Origin: CAVRIA01 sp963721115
Lineage (GTDB): Bacteria; Desulfobacterota; Binatia; HRBIN30; CADEER01
Reading direction: 5' to 3'
DNA length: 64,000 bases
Assembly (NCBI GenBank): GCA_963721115.1
Contig: CAVRIA010000004.1
Location: 930,001 to 994,000, forward strand
Under the pieces are notes generated by a model, which had not been told where the DNA came from, searched no databases, and was given only the letters and a program-made list of their open reading frames with translations. The position numbers were made by a program, and so were the translations under genes. Of the stretch, positions 46,112 to 54,813 are shown one piece after another (within the stretch, counting starts at the first letter, position 1; every line of letters begins with the position of its first letter).

Positions 46112-47305
46112 GTGACGGTGACGCCAGGTCCGGCAAGCCCGAAGTTCATGCTGCGCAGCGGCGAGACGTGGCGCAATCCGTTCGATATGTATGCGGCGCT
46201 GCGCAATCGCGATCCGGTGCACCATGTCGAGGACGGCGACTATTACGTGTTGAGCCGGTTCGACGACGTGTGGGCAGCGGCCGGCGACAGCGCCACCTTC
46301 TCCTCGGCGCGGGGCTTGACGGTATCTTACGGCGAGGTCGAGGCGACCGGCATGGGGGACGCCGTGCCCATGGTCTTCCTGGACCCCCCGGCGCATACCG
46401 ACTTTCGTCGCCTGGTGACGAAGGACCTGACCGCGCGCAAGGTGGCGACGATCGAGCCCGACATTCGCGCCTTCGTCGTCGAGCGCCTCGAGGAGCTCGT
46501 CGACCGAGGGGCGGCGGACATCGTCGCCGAGCTGTTCAAGCCGCTGCCCAGCTTCGTGGTCGCCCACTACCTCGGCGTTCCGGCCGAAGACCGGGGGCTG
46601 TTCGATCGTTGGACGGAGGCGATCGTCCAGGCGGCGGCGCTCGGTAAGACGATCACGGCGCAGGGACCGTTCCGCGAGCTGCTCGCGTACTTCGCCGCGC
46701 TCGTCGAGCGCCGCCGCAGGGAGCCGGGCAGCGACATCGTCTCGCGCCTGGCGCGGCAGGGTGAGGACAACGTCAGCTTGGCGCGCATCCTCGGCTTCGC
46801 CTTTACGATGGTGACCGGCGGCAACGATACGGTCACCGGAATGCTCTCCGGGTCGGCGTGCCTGTTGACCGAGCACCGACGCCAGCGGGAGCTGCTTCTC
46901 GAGGACCGCGGGAGGATCCCGAATGCGGTCGAGGAGCTGCTGCGGCTGACGTCACCGGTGCAGAATCTGGCGCGGACCGCGACACGCGACGTCGAGCTGC
47001 ACGGAGCGCGCATCCCGGCGGGCAAGAAGGTCCTGCTGGGCTACGCGGCGGCGAACCGGGACGAGAGAGAGTTCGGCTCCAGCGCGGAAGACTTCGACGT
47101 CACGCGCCGCATCGGCAAGATCCTCAGCTTCAGCTACGGCACGCACTACTGCATCGGCGCGGCGGCGGCGCGCCTGCAGGCGTGCATCGTGCTGGAGGAG
47201 ATGCTCGCCCGCTGCCCGGAGTTCAGCGTCGACGTCGAGGCGGGAGTCTACGCCGAGGGAAGCTACGTACGCCGGCATCTGTCGCTGCCGTGGAGGGCGG
47301 CTTGA
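46112..47305 (+). CDS. Cytochrome P450
   Basis: A 397-aa soluble P450. The haem-binding loop FSYGTHYCIGAAAARLQ has Cys ligand C347; the I-helix is MVTGGNDTVTG; the K-helix ExxR is EELLR; FLDPPAHTDFRRLV is the usual BC-loop region. Length and lack of a membrane anchor are typical of bacterial P450s. Starts are GTG 46112 or 46118, or ATG 46148; homology begins after about residue 12, so the N-terminus is loose. Upstream is the divergent porin. The substrate is unknown; a short monooxygenase gene follows. Confidence 0.92.
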   Translation: MTVTPGPASPKFMLRSGETWRNPFDMYAALRNRDPVHHVEDGDYYVLSRFDDVWAAAGDSATFSSARGLTVSYGEVEATGMGDAVPMVFLDPPAHTDFRRLVTKDLTARKVATIEPDIRAFVVERLEELVDRGAADIVAELFKPLPSFVVAHYLGVPAEDRGLFDRWTEAIVQAAALGKTITAQGPFRELLAYFAALVERRRREPGSDIVSRLARQGEDNVSLARILGFAFTMVTGGNDTVTGMLSGSACLLTEHRRQRELLLEDRGRIPNAVEELLRLTSPVQNLARTATRDVELHGARIPAGKKVLLGYAAANRDEREFGSSAEDFDVTRRIGKILSFSYGTHYCIGAAAARLQACIVLEEMLARCPEFSVDVEAGVYAEGSYVRRHLSLPWRAA

Positions 47306-47334
47306 GAAGGAAAGGGAAGAAGGAGGGAGAACCC

Positions 47335-47637
47335 ATGCTCATCGTCGCCGGCACCATCATCATCGACGGGGAAAAGCGCCGCCAGGTCGAGGCGGCGTTC
47401 GACCGCATGCGCGCCGCCACGCTCGAGGAGCCGGGCTGTTTCGAGTACCAGGCCTACGCCGATCGCAAGGATCCCGGCACCTTCCTGATTTTCGAGAAGT
47501 GGGATGGCGAGGAAGCCCTGCGCGCACACTTCACTACGCCGCACATGGCCGAGTTCGGCCGCGCGATGGCCGAGGCGGGGGTGACGAGCTCGAACATCCG
47601 CAAGTTTGCCGTGTCGGGCGAAAGCCCGGTGATGTGA
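47335..47637 (+). CDS. ABM-fold monooxygenase (antibiotic biosynthesis monooxygenase family)
   Basis: A 100-aa protein with the dimeric ferredoxin-like ABM fold: MLIVAGTIIIDGEKRRQVEAAF, PGCFEYQAYADRKDPGTFLI, EKWDGEEALRAHFTTPHM. The Glu/Trp pattern EKWDG and His in HFTTPHM are family features. Members are cofactor-free oxygenases or quinol monooxygenases such as YgiN. Excellent SD AAGGAGGGAGA. Downstream of P450 and upstream of a DUF4336-like gene; the three are likely one operon. Confidence 0.88.
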   Translation: MLIVAGTIIIDGEKRRQVEAAFDRMRAATLEEPGCFEYQAYADRKDPGTFLIFEKWDGEEALRAHFTTPHMAEFGRAMAEAGVTSSNIRKFAVSGESPVM

Positions 47638-47656
47638 CGGACTCGGTCGGGACGCT

Positions 47657-48388
47657 GTGGTATCGACGCTGCGGCGAGGGCTCATGCGGCTTGCTGGGTT
47701 GATACCGTTGGCGGACGAGATCTGGGTCGTGGAGCGGCGGCAGACGTTCTACGGGCTGCCGGTCGGTACGCGGATGACCGTGATTCGCCTCGCGGGCGGG
47801 CGGCTCTTGTTGCACTCCCCGGTCGCCCTGGAGAGTGAGCTGCGCGCGGAGCTCGACGCGGTTGGGGAAGTCTCCTACGTGGTTGCTCCGAACCGGGTCC
47901 ATCACCTGTACGCGGGCGCGGTCGCCCAACACTATCCCGGGGTGCGGCTCTGGGTGGCGCCTGGGCTCGAACGCAAGCGTCCCGATCTCGCGTTCGCGGC
48001 GGTGCTCGGCGACGAGGCTCCGGAGGAGTGGCGGCGGGAGGTGGGGCAGGTCTTCTTCCGCGGTCGCCCGTACGAAAACGAGGTGGTCTTCTTTCACCGC
48101 GCCAGTCGCACGCTTCTCTTGTGCGACCTGGCGTTCAATTTCGGGCCGCGCACGGCGGCGCCTACCCGGCTGCTCATGAAGTTGCTGAGGAGCTACGGGC
48201 GCTTCGGTCCCTCCAAGCTCGACCCCCTGTTGATCCGCGATCGGGACGCGGCGCGACGGAGTCTCGAGCGCGTTCTTGCCTGGGACTTCGATCGCGTCGT
48301 GGTCGCGCACGGGGAGATTCTCGAGAAGGGAGGGCGCGAAGCTCTGCGGAGCGGATACTCCTGGCTGCTTCACGGCGCGGAGAGCTAG
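47657..48388 (+). CDS. DUF4336-like protein (metallo-beta-lactamase-like fold)
   Basis: A 243-aa protein. Recognisable stretches are RMTVIRLAGGRLLLHSPVAL, YVVAPNRVHHLYAG (in place of the His-x-His motif), LWVAPGLERKRPDL, FHRASRTLLLCDLAFNFG and RVVVAHGEILEKGG. DUF4336 proteins keep an MBL-like core without the complete metal-binding set, so enzymatic activity is doubtful. GTG 47657 follows the ABM stop by about 20 bases; ATG 47684 is an alternative. Function unknown; context suggests a role with the P450 and ABM proteins. Confidence 0.75.
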   Translation: MVSTLRRGLMRLAGLIPLADEIWVVERRQTFYGLPVGTRMTVIRLAGGRLLLHSPVALESELRAELDAVGEVSYVVAPNRVHHLYAGAVAQHYPGVRLWVAPGLERKRPDLAFAAVLGDEAPEEWRREVGQVFFRGRPYENEVVFFHRASRTLLLCDLAFNFGPRTAAPTRLLMKLLRSYGRFGPSKLDPLLIRDRDAARRSLERVLAWDFDRVVVAHGEILEKGGREALRSGYSWLLHGAES

Positions 48389-48839
48389 CGGAGTCTCTCG
48401 AAGTCGGGATCGAGAATCGGCTGGCGCAAACTGGGAGGGCGAGGCTCCTGCCGAGCCGCACTGTGCAGGCCAAACGGCTCGCCCTCCCGTTGGCGGACCT
48501 CCCTAGGCTGGCTGTAGAGCTGTGCCTCGAGACACCCGAGGCTCTTGCCGCTGGCGTGCAGGCGCAGGGTGTCTCCTGGCAACAGGCCGACGTCGTACTT
48601 GAGATGGAGCGGTATCGTCGTCGGCGTGTCGACCGCCCCCAGGTCGGGAATCTCCTGCCAGGCGCCGATCAAGGCTCTTGTCGCGGCGCGGTTCGCTACG
48701 GCCCTACGGCCTATCTTGCCCGCCCGCGGTAGCGGCGCAGGCCGTCGTCCTCTTTCCGGCGCTTCCTCGGCCCGGCGACGGCCGGGGATGGTCCCGTCGA
48801 CACACATTCGCCGCCGGCGTGGGGCGCGGTGAGCGGACC
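48389..48839. other. Intergenic stretch with repeat A copy and no clear gene
   Basis: About 450 bases between the DUF4336-like gene and the response regulator. It holds repeat A copy 2 at 48433-48488. On the minus strand a frame of about 140 codons (48807 to 48385) has an end made of the repeat and a middle (TTIPLHLKYDVGLLPGDTLRL) that could be a remnant, but it matches no family I can name. I see no strong ribosome site there. Confidence 0.4.
48433..48488. repeat. Interspersed repeat A, copy 2
   Basis: Starts GGGAGGGCGAG and ends CTCGCCCTCCC. It equals the reverse complement of 8541-8597 apart from a few substitutions, so the two copies are in opposite orientation about 40 kb apart. Confidence 0.75.
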
Positions 48840-49205
48840 CTACTTGAAAAGTTCGTCGATGGCCTCGAAAAGTGCCTCGTTGTCGAAGGGCTTCTTGAAG
48901 ACACGAGCCGCGCCGAAGGCCTTTGCTGTCTCGAGATAGCTTTCCGGTCGCACGCGGCCGCCGCCGGACATGGCGATGATTTTCAGCTCCGGGTGGGTGC
49001 GCCGCAGCGCTCGAATGGTTTCGATGCCTTCCATCTCGGGCATGATGATGTCGGTGATCACCAGATCCACCGCCGTGCTGCTCAGCGCCTGCAACGCGGA
49101 CCGCCCCTCGGCCGCCTCGAGGACATCGTGCCCGCGCCGCTGCAACGCTCGCCGCAGCATGCTGCGAAAGGCTTCGTCATCATCGATCAGGAGAACGGTT
49201 GCCAT
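48840..49205 (-). CDS. CheY-like response regulator, receiver only
   Basis: A 121-aa single receiver domain. Acid pocket LLIDDDEA, phospho-acceptor Asp in DLVITDIIMPEMEG (about residue 53), conserved Ser/Thr in IIAMSGGG and Lys in ARVFKKPFD. There is no output domain, so it acts on partner proteins. It lies downstream of the hybrid kinase gene on the same strand and may be its partner, although that kinase carries its own receiver. The homologous start is ATG 49205; an earlier in-frame start at 49313 gives unrelated sequence. Confidence 0.9.
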   Translation of the reverse strand: MATVLLIDDDEAFRSMLRRALQRRGHDVLEAAEGRSALQALSSTAVDLVITDIIMPEMEGIETIRALRRTHPELKIIAMSGGGRVRPESYLETAKAFGAARVFKKPFDNEALFEAIDELFK

Positions 49206-49319
49206 GTCCTTCGCATGCTCCCTTCTACGGTTGTCCCGCGGTCGCCTCGAGCGTCGGAAACCACTCATGGATCCCCGTGCTTGCGGCGGGCGCGGCAACC
49301 CTGCGACCGTCAACGGACA

Positions 49320-52099
49320 TCACGTCCCGCTCGGGAGCTCCGGGCTGTTCTTCGGCGCCCCCGCGTTCTCCGGCGCACCCGCCAAGTGCTGCACCGTCGC
49401 GCAGAGCTGCCCGACCGTATTGGGCTTGTAGATCAACTGGCGCACACCTACCTGCAGACTTTGCGCCCGCAGCCCCTCGGTGATGAACCCCGACGCCAGT
49501 ACCACGGGCAGATCGGGCCGCAGGCGCGTCAGCTCGCGCGCCACGTCCAGGCCGGATATTCCCGGCATGTTGAGGTCGGTGACCACCAGGTCGAATTGCC
49601 CTGGATCGGCACGCACGGCCGCCAATGCCTCCTCCGGCCGAGTGTACCCACTGACCCGATACCCCTGCCGTTCCAACGTACGCGTCACCAGGAACACCAG
49701 CGACTCCTCGTCGTCGAGGTAGAGGATGTGGCGGCCGCTGCTTGTTGGGTAGGGCCTTGGATCGGCGTTCTCCGGTGTCGTGCTGTGTTCCGGCGCATCC
49801 ACGGCGGGGAAATAGAGGGTGAAGGTCGTGCCGCGGCCGGGCTGGCTGGTTACGTTGATGGCGCCGTTGTGCATCCTCACGATTCCGTGCACCACGGACA
49901 AGCCGAGGCCGGTTCCCTGGCCGACGGGCTTGGTGGTGAAGAACGGTTCGAAGACGTGTTGCATGGTGGCGGCGTCCATGCCGGCGCCGGTGTCGGTCAC
50001 GGACAGGCGTGCAAAACGGCCGGGCGACAGCGCGGCGTCGGCGCGGGCGGCCTCGGCATCCAGCGCGATGCCGTCGAGACGGATGTCAATGCGGCCCGCT
50101 CGCCCCTCCAGTCGCCTGCCAGGCGTTGGTGCACAGGTTGATGAGCACTTGATGGATCTGCGTTGCGTCGGCCCGCACCGGGGGCGCTTCGGCGTCGAGG
50201 GTCGCGGTGATCTCGACACCGGCGGGAAGCGTGGCACGCAGGAGGGCGAGGGCCTCTTCCACGACGGGCTGCAACGAGATGACTCTCTGCGGCTCCGGCT
50301 GCTGGTGGCTGAAGGCGAGGATGCGCTGCACCAGGTCCTTGGCGCGGTGGCTCGCCTTGCGAATCTCGTCGAGGCTTTCCAGCGCCTGGCGGTTGGCGCC
50401 GACATCCTGCCGGGCCAGCTCGGCGTTGCCGATGATCGTGCCGAGGATGTTGTTGAAGTCGTGCGCGATCCCGCCGGCCAGCGTACCCAGCGCTTCCAGC
50501 TTCTGCGCGACGCGGAGCTGCTCCTCCAGTTGCGTGCGGGCTTCCTCGCCGCGCACCCGCTCGCCGATGTCCCGCAGGATGATGGTGAGCAGCGGGTGAC
50601 CATCCACCGTCGTACGCGAGACGGACGCCTCGATGGGGAACTCCTCGCCGCTGGCACGCCGGCCACAGATGCGCCGTGGCTGGAGCGCGGCATGCTGCGA
50701 CTCGGGCAACTGGCCGAAACGCTGCAGGTGCCCGTGATGCGCAGCGCGGAAGCGCTCCGGGATGAACCGCTCCACGGGTTGGCCGATGACCTCGGCTGCG
50801 GGGCAGCCGAACATCGCCTCGGCGGCGGCGTTGAAAACCAGGATGCGCTCCTGGTCGTCGATCGTGACGATGCCGTCCATCGCGGAGTCGACGATGCTGG
50901 CGAGGCGGGCATCGGTCTCGCGCCGCGCCGTTTCCGCCCGCTTGTACTGGGTGATGTCCATGTACGTTCCGAGCACGCCGTCGATCTCCCCTTTGGAATT
51001 GCGCAGCGGTATCTTGCTCGTGAGCAGTGTGATGGTGCTCCCGTCGGGGGTCGTCTGGGGTTCTTCGATGAGCCACTTGGGGTCGCCGCCCTCGATGACT
51101 GCCCGGTCGTCGGCGCGATACAGCTCCGCCTGATCACGCCACCCCATCTGGTAGATCATCTTTCCCTACGACGTCCCGCGGATCGGAGAATCCCGCATCG
51201 CGCGCGAATGTCGCGTTGCACCCCAGGTACACGAGATCCCTGTCCTTCCAGAATACGCGGACGGGCATCGCGTTGAGAATCCCTTCGATGATCTGCTGCG
51301 ATGCGCGCAGCGCCTCCACCGTCCGTGTGCGGTCGGTGATGTCCTGGATGGTGCCGGTGATCTTACCGTGCTCAAGATCCGCCCTGCCCATTGCATGAAC
51401 CCGCCGGACATTGCCCTTGGCGGTGACGAGGTCCAACTCGACATCGAACGGCTCGCCACGCGCGATTGCCCGCCGGACCGCGCGCTCAATGACGGGCCTG
51501 GACGCCGGGGCATAAAACTCGATCCCCTTGCTCACCGTGGGACGGAAGTGTCTGTCCACTTCGTGAATACGGTAGACCTCGTCGGTCCACACCTGTTCCA
51601 GCGTGGCCACGTCGAATTCCCAGCCGCCAAGTGCCGCTATCCGCCCCATGTCGTTGAGCAGGGCTTCGCTCTTCTTCAGAGCCTCCTCACCTCGCTTGCG
51701 CTCGGAGATGTCGCGGATGTTGCATTGGATCACCTTGTGGTCGTTCACCAGATAGACGTTGCTGACGAACTCCACGGGGATCCGGCGCCCATCCTTGGCC
51801 ATCAACGGCTTGTCTCCGTAACGGATGTAGCCGCGCTGTTGCAGTTCGAGGAAGTTGGCCCGGTTGGCGACGATGTCGTTGATGAATCCCAGTTCCCAGA
51901 CCTTCTTGCCGAGGAGCTCCTCGTGCGAGAAGCCCAACAGCTCGATCAGGAAGGGATTTACATCCACGACCATCCCGGTTTCGGCATCGAGGATCAGAAT
52001 GCCGTCCTTGGCCGACTCGAAGAGTCGGCGATAGCGGATCTCCGAAGCGCGCAACGCCTCCGCCACCCGTGCCCGCTCCCCACTGCGAGAAGAACTCAC
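49320..52099 (-). CDS. Hybrid sensor histidine kinase, multi-PAS (two frameshifts)
   Basis: About 925 aa in three frame segments. First, PAS (RYRRLFESAKDGILILDAET, then FVSNVYLVNDHKVIQCN), a second PAS and the beginning of a third (RVFWKDRDLVYLGCNA). At about 51157 one extra base shifts the frame, and YQMGWRDQAELYRAD continues. A fourth PAS (RRETDARLASIVDSAMDGIV) is followed by HisKA with catalytic His in GGIAHDFNNILGTI. At about 50103 one base is missing, then GRIDIRLDG continues with HATPase boxes (DTGAGM, FFTTKPVGQGTGLGLSVVHG) and a receiver (LYLDDEESL, VVTDLNMPGISG). No membrane helix is visible, so cytosolic. Signals unknown. Confidence 0.82.
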
Positions 52100-52252
52100 T
52101 GTCTATCAATAGCACCGTTTTCATCGATCAAACAGTGTGAGCGCCCCACGATACACCCAATTCCAACAATCGGGCTTTGTCGAACAATTCCTCATCGGCG
52201 GCAGCTGATGTCGCCTGTCAGTGTCGCTCCCGGGGTGCGCCGGAGAAACTTT

Positions 52253-52290
52253 CGGAACAGGCTGAGGCTGAGGCTCAGGCTCAGGCTTGG
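52253..52290. repeat. Interspersed repeat C, copy 2
   Basis: GGCTGAGGCTGAGGCTC and GGCTCAGGCTTGG with TTCCGGAACAG-like flank; reverse complement of 4242-4280 with one mismatch over 38 bases. Further on, CCTCGGCCTCAGCC (52300-52313) can pair with it into a hairpin between the upstream membrane-protein end and the kinase start. Confidence 0.65.
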
Positions 52291-52334
52291 TAAGCGAATC
52301 CTCGGCCTCAGCCCGAGCCGTGTCCGCCTTGCGC

Positions 52335-52718
52335 CTATCGAGGCGCGCCGCGCGCGACTTTCGTGCTCGGTCGCGCGGCGGCGGTGAACAGGATGAGGCT
52401 CGCCACGATCTCCACCGAGATGAAGGCGGTGGCGAAGGCGGCGCCGTGCGCCAGCCATGCGATCGTACGGCCGAACGCCGCGCTCGCCAGCAACGCGGCG
52501 GGAAAGTAGAGCAGGCGGGGACGCCCCGAGAGGTTGCCGGCGAGGATGCTCAGTCCTAGGGTGAGGAAGAACGCCGCGAAGTCGCCGAACTGGGTGCTAC
52601 GCGCCAGCCCGTCGAGGACCGGCATGCCGAGCGTGGCGGCGGCCCGCTCCGGAGCGACGAGCCAGCCGACGCCTTGCAGCGTGAATCCGACTCCCATCAA
52701 GAGTGTGACGATCCGCAT
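52335..52718 (-). CDS. Small integral membrane protein (DUF4345-like)
   Basis: A 127-aa protein with four hydrophobic helices: TLLMGVGFTLQGVGWLVAP, FGDFAAFFLTLGLSILAG, LLYFPAALLASAAFGRTIAW and AFISVEIVASLILF. The layout resembles the DUF4345 family, of unknown function. Charged ends RPSTKVARG. Convergence with the kinase repeat region; no operon partner. The start at 52718 (ATG CGG ATC) is the only one with a hydrophobic N-terminal helix in frame. Confidence 0.6.
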   Translation of the reverse strand: MRIVTLLMGVGFTLQGVGWLVAPERAAATLGMPVLDGLARSTQFGDFAAFFLTLGLSILAGNLSGRPRLLYFPAALLASAAFGRTIAWLAHGAAFATAFISVEIVASLILFTAAARPSTKVARGAPR

Positions 52719-53051
52719 CGACCCTCACTAACGCTTTGCGCCGTTGCTGTGAAGCCGTGTGATCGGCGAGGTCGAGGAGCTTGCCGAAGCCTCGATTCGG
52801 AGAAGGACCTCCGGAGCGACATTGCGCTTTCGTATGCGACGGGATATGGTGCGAGTGCTGATTTGTCCGGCGCGAGGGTCCCCTCGCCTCAGATTCACGA
52901 GAATCTCCCGCACCCCACAATTGAGGCAGAGACAGTCACGGCAACGGGCGTTGGCGCCCGTGAGACGCATCACAGTCCGGTGCGGCGAAGCTCGTGACAT
53001 CCTGGGCCCGATTCGCGCGGTCGCTGCTGCGGCCCCAACTAGGAGTTCAAA
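52719..53051 (+). promoter_or_regulatory. Long leader of the RRM protein gene with a 7-bp hairpin
   Basis: A 333-base gap with no gene. ACGGGCG (52944-52950), loop TTGG, CGCCCGT (52955-52961) form a perfect stem in the region that would be the 5' leader of the RNA-binding protein. Long structured leaders are common in cold-shock genes, so temperature control is plausible. Otherwise I see nothing in it. Confidence 0.4.
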
Positions 53052-53342
53052 ATGAGTAAGAAACTATATGTGGGCAATCTGGCCTTCGGCGTCGACGACA
53101 AGGAGCTGCGAGAGCTATTCGCACAAGTTGGTGTGTGCGAATCGAGCGCCGTGATCGTCGATCGTGACACGGGCCAGTCGCGTGGGTTTGGCTTCGTGGA
53201 AATGGCTTCGAACGACGATGCGCAGAAGGCGATCACACAGTTCAACGGTCAGGACTTGAGAGGTCGCGCGCTCAAGGTCAACGAAGCGAAGGAGCGTGAG
53301 AAGGGCAACAACGGCAACGGCCGCGGGTGGGACCGCGCCTAA
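53052..53342 (+). CDS. RNA-binding protein, single RRM (cold-inducible type)
   Basis: A 96-aa protein with one RRM: RNP2 LYVGNLAFGV at the start and RNP1 RGFGFVEM, with both aromatic residues present. A Gly/Asn/Arg-rich short tail follows (GNNGNGRGWDRA). Small single-RRM proteins of this type are cold-induced RNA chaperones in cyanobacteria and Proteobacteria. SD AGGAG precedes ATG 53052. It is followed without a gap by a DEAD-box helicase gene. Confidence 0.93.
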   Translation: MSKKLYVGNLAFGVDDKELRELFAQVGVCESSAVIVDRDTGQSRGFGFVEMASNDDAQKAITQFNGQDLRGRALKVNEAKEREKGNNGNGRGWDRA

Positions 53343-54647
53343 ATGACAGTACCATCGATGAACGAGTTCGAGCTGATTCCGGCCCTGACGGAGGCGCTGG
53401 CGGACATGGGATATACCCGCCCGACGCCGATCCAGGCGCAGGGCATACCCGTCGTGCTGGCCGGTCGCGACCTGATCGGATGCGCGGCGACGGGCACCGG
53501 CAAGACAGCGGCCTTCCTCCTGCCGATCCTGCAGCGCCTGGGGGGGAAGCGCAATCTCGGCTGCCGGGCGCTCCTTCTGTCTCCCACGCGCGAGTTGGCA
53601 ATGCAGATCGACGAGCAGGTGCTCGCGCTCGGCTACCACCTCGGGCTCAGTGCGGTCGCCGTCGTCGGTGGGGTCGACATGCGCCCGCAGGAGTCGGCGC
53701 TCCGCGACGGCTGTGAAATCGTCGTTGCCACGCCGGGGCGATTGCTGGACCACATGCGCTTCAAATCCGTCGACCTCAGCGCGACCGAAGTCGTGGTCAT
53801 CGACGAAGCGGATCGCATGCTCGACATGGGGTTCCTGCCCGACGTCCACCGCATCCTCTCGATGGTGCCGGCGACGCGGCAGACGCTGCTGTTCTCGGCG
53901 ACCCTCTCCCCGAGCATTCGCGAGCTCGCCGGCAAGATCCTGCGCGATCCGGTGACAGTGACGGTCGACCGGCAACAGCCGGCGGACGGGATCGTCCACA
54001 GCACGTACCGCGTCGCACAGAAGACGAAGTCGTCTCTGCTCGCGACCCTGCTGCGCCCGAGCGAGATGCGCTCGGTGCTGGTGTTCGTGAAGCGCAAGGT
54101 CGATGCGGACGGCCTCGCCCGCCTGGTGGCGAGGAGCGGCGTCAATGCCACCAGTATCCATTCCAACCGCAGCCAGGCGGAGCGTACCGCGGCGCTCGAT
54201 GCCTTCCGGCGCGGCGACTGCCCGGTTTTGGTTGCCACCGATGTGGCGGGACGCGGGCTCGACATCAGCAACATCTCGCACGTGATCAACTTCGATGTAC
54301 CGCGGTGTTCCGACGACTACATCCATCGCGCCGGACGCACCGCGCGGGCGGGAGCGACCGGGCACGTGATCACCTTCATCGCCCCGGACGAAGAAGCCCT
54401 CCTGGGCGAGATCCAGGTCGAGCTCGGCATCGCGTTGCCGCATGCGGCGTTACCCGATTCCATCAGCCGGGCCGACGCCGCGCAGAGACCGCGCTTCGCC
54501 AGTCAGGGCAACGGCCGCCACGACCGGCGCCGTGGTGCCGCTCATGGACCGTTCGGACGTCGCGCGGACGGCGCGGTTGCGGCGCAGGGCGCAACGACGT
54601 CCGCGCCCGCATCCGCTTCCCACCGCGCCCGGCGGCGCTCGCGCTAG
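53343..54647 (+). CDS. DEAD-box RNA helicase (RhlE-like)
   Basis: A 434-aa ATP-dependent RNA helicase. Q motif (FELIPALTEALADMGYTRPTPIQ), motif I ATGTGKT, Ia PTRELAMQ, Ib TPGRL, II DEAD in VVIDEADRML, III SAT, V DVAGRGLD, VI HRAGRTARAG. The C-terminal tail is Arg/Gly/Ala-rich and probably binds RNA. The ATG at 53343 follows the RRM gene stop at 53342, so both are in one transcript. It likely unwinds RNA with help from the RRM protein, for example at low temperature. Confidence 0.93.
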   Translation: MTVPSMNEFELIPALTEALADMGYTRPTPIQAQGIPVVLAGRDLIGCAATGTGKTAAFLLPILQRLGGKRNLGCRALLLSPTRELAMQIDEQVLALGYHLGLSAVAVVGGVDMRPQESALRDGCEIVVATPGRLLDHMRFKSVDLSATEVVVIDEADRMLDMGFLPDVHRILSMVPATRQTLLFSATLSPSIRELAGKILRDPVTVTVDRQQPADGIVHSTYRVAQKTKSSLLATLLRPSEMRSVLVFVKRKVDADGLARLVARSGVNATSIHSNRSQAERTAALDAFRRGDCPVLVATDVAGRGLDISNISHVINFDVPRCSDDYIHRAGRTARAGATGHVITFIAPDEEALLGEIQVELGIALPHAALPDSISRADAAQRPRFASQGNGRHDRRRGAAHGPFGRRADGAVAAQGATTSAPASASHRARRRSR

Positions 54648-54670
54648 CATCCCGTTGCAAAACGCGACGA

Positions 54671-54723
54671 CACCCTTCGACAAGCATGTCCTGAGCAACG
54701 TCGAAGGGCTCAGGGTGAGCGGG
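54671..54723. repeat. Interspersed repeat B, copy 2 (53 bp, inverted relative to 59230)
   Basis: Begins CACCCTTCGACAAGC and ends CAGGGTGAGCGGG. The reverse complement is found at 59230-59282 with one mismatch over 53 bases. The two copies flank the CheB/CheR-kinase and FixJ genes. Between them an internal TTCGA/TCGAA block is also self-complementary. Confidence 0.85.
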
Positions 54724-54813
54724 AAAAGTCCTTTGCTTCGAGAAGCCCGAGGTGCTTTGATTCGGACCGCCTCTACTGAGTAAATATCTGCAGGTGTTTC
54801 TTGTTCGCACGAC

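Noticed and set aside
48385..48807. Minus-strand frame of 140 codons
   Set aside because: Its end is made of repeat A and no domain is recognisable; kept only as a note in the intergenic feature.
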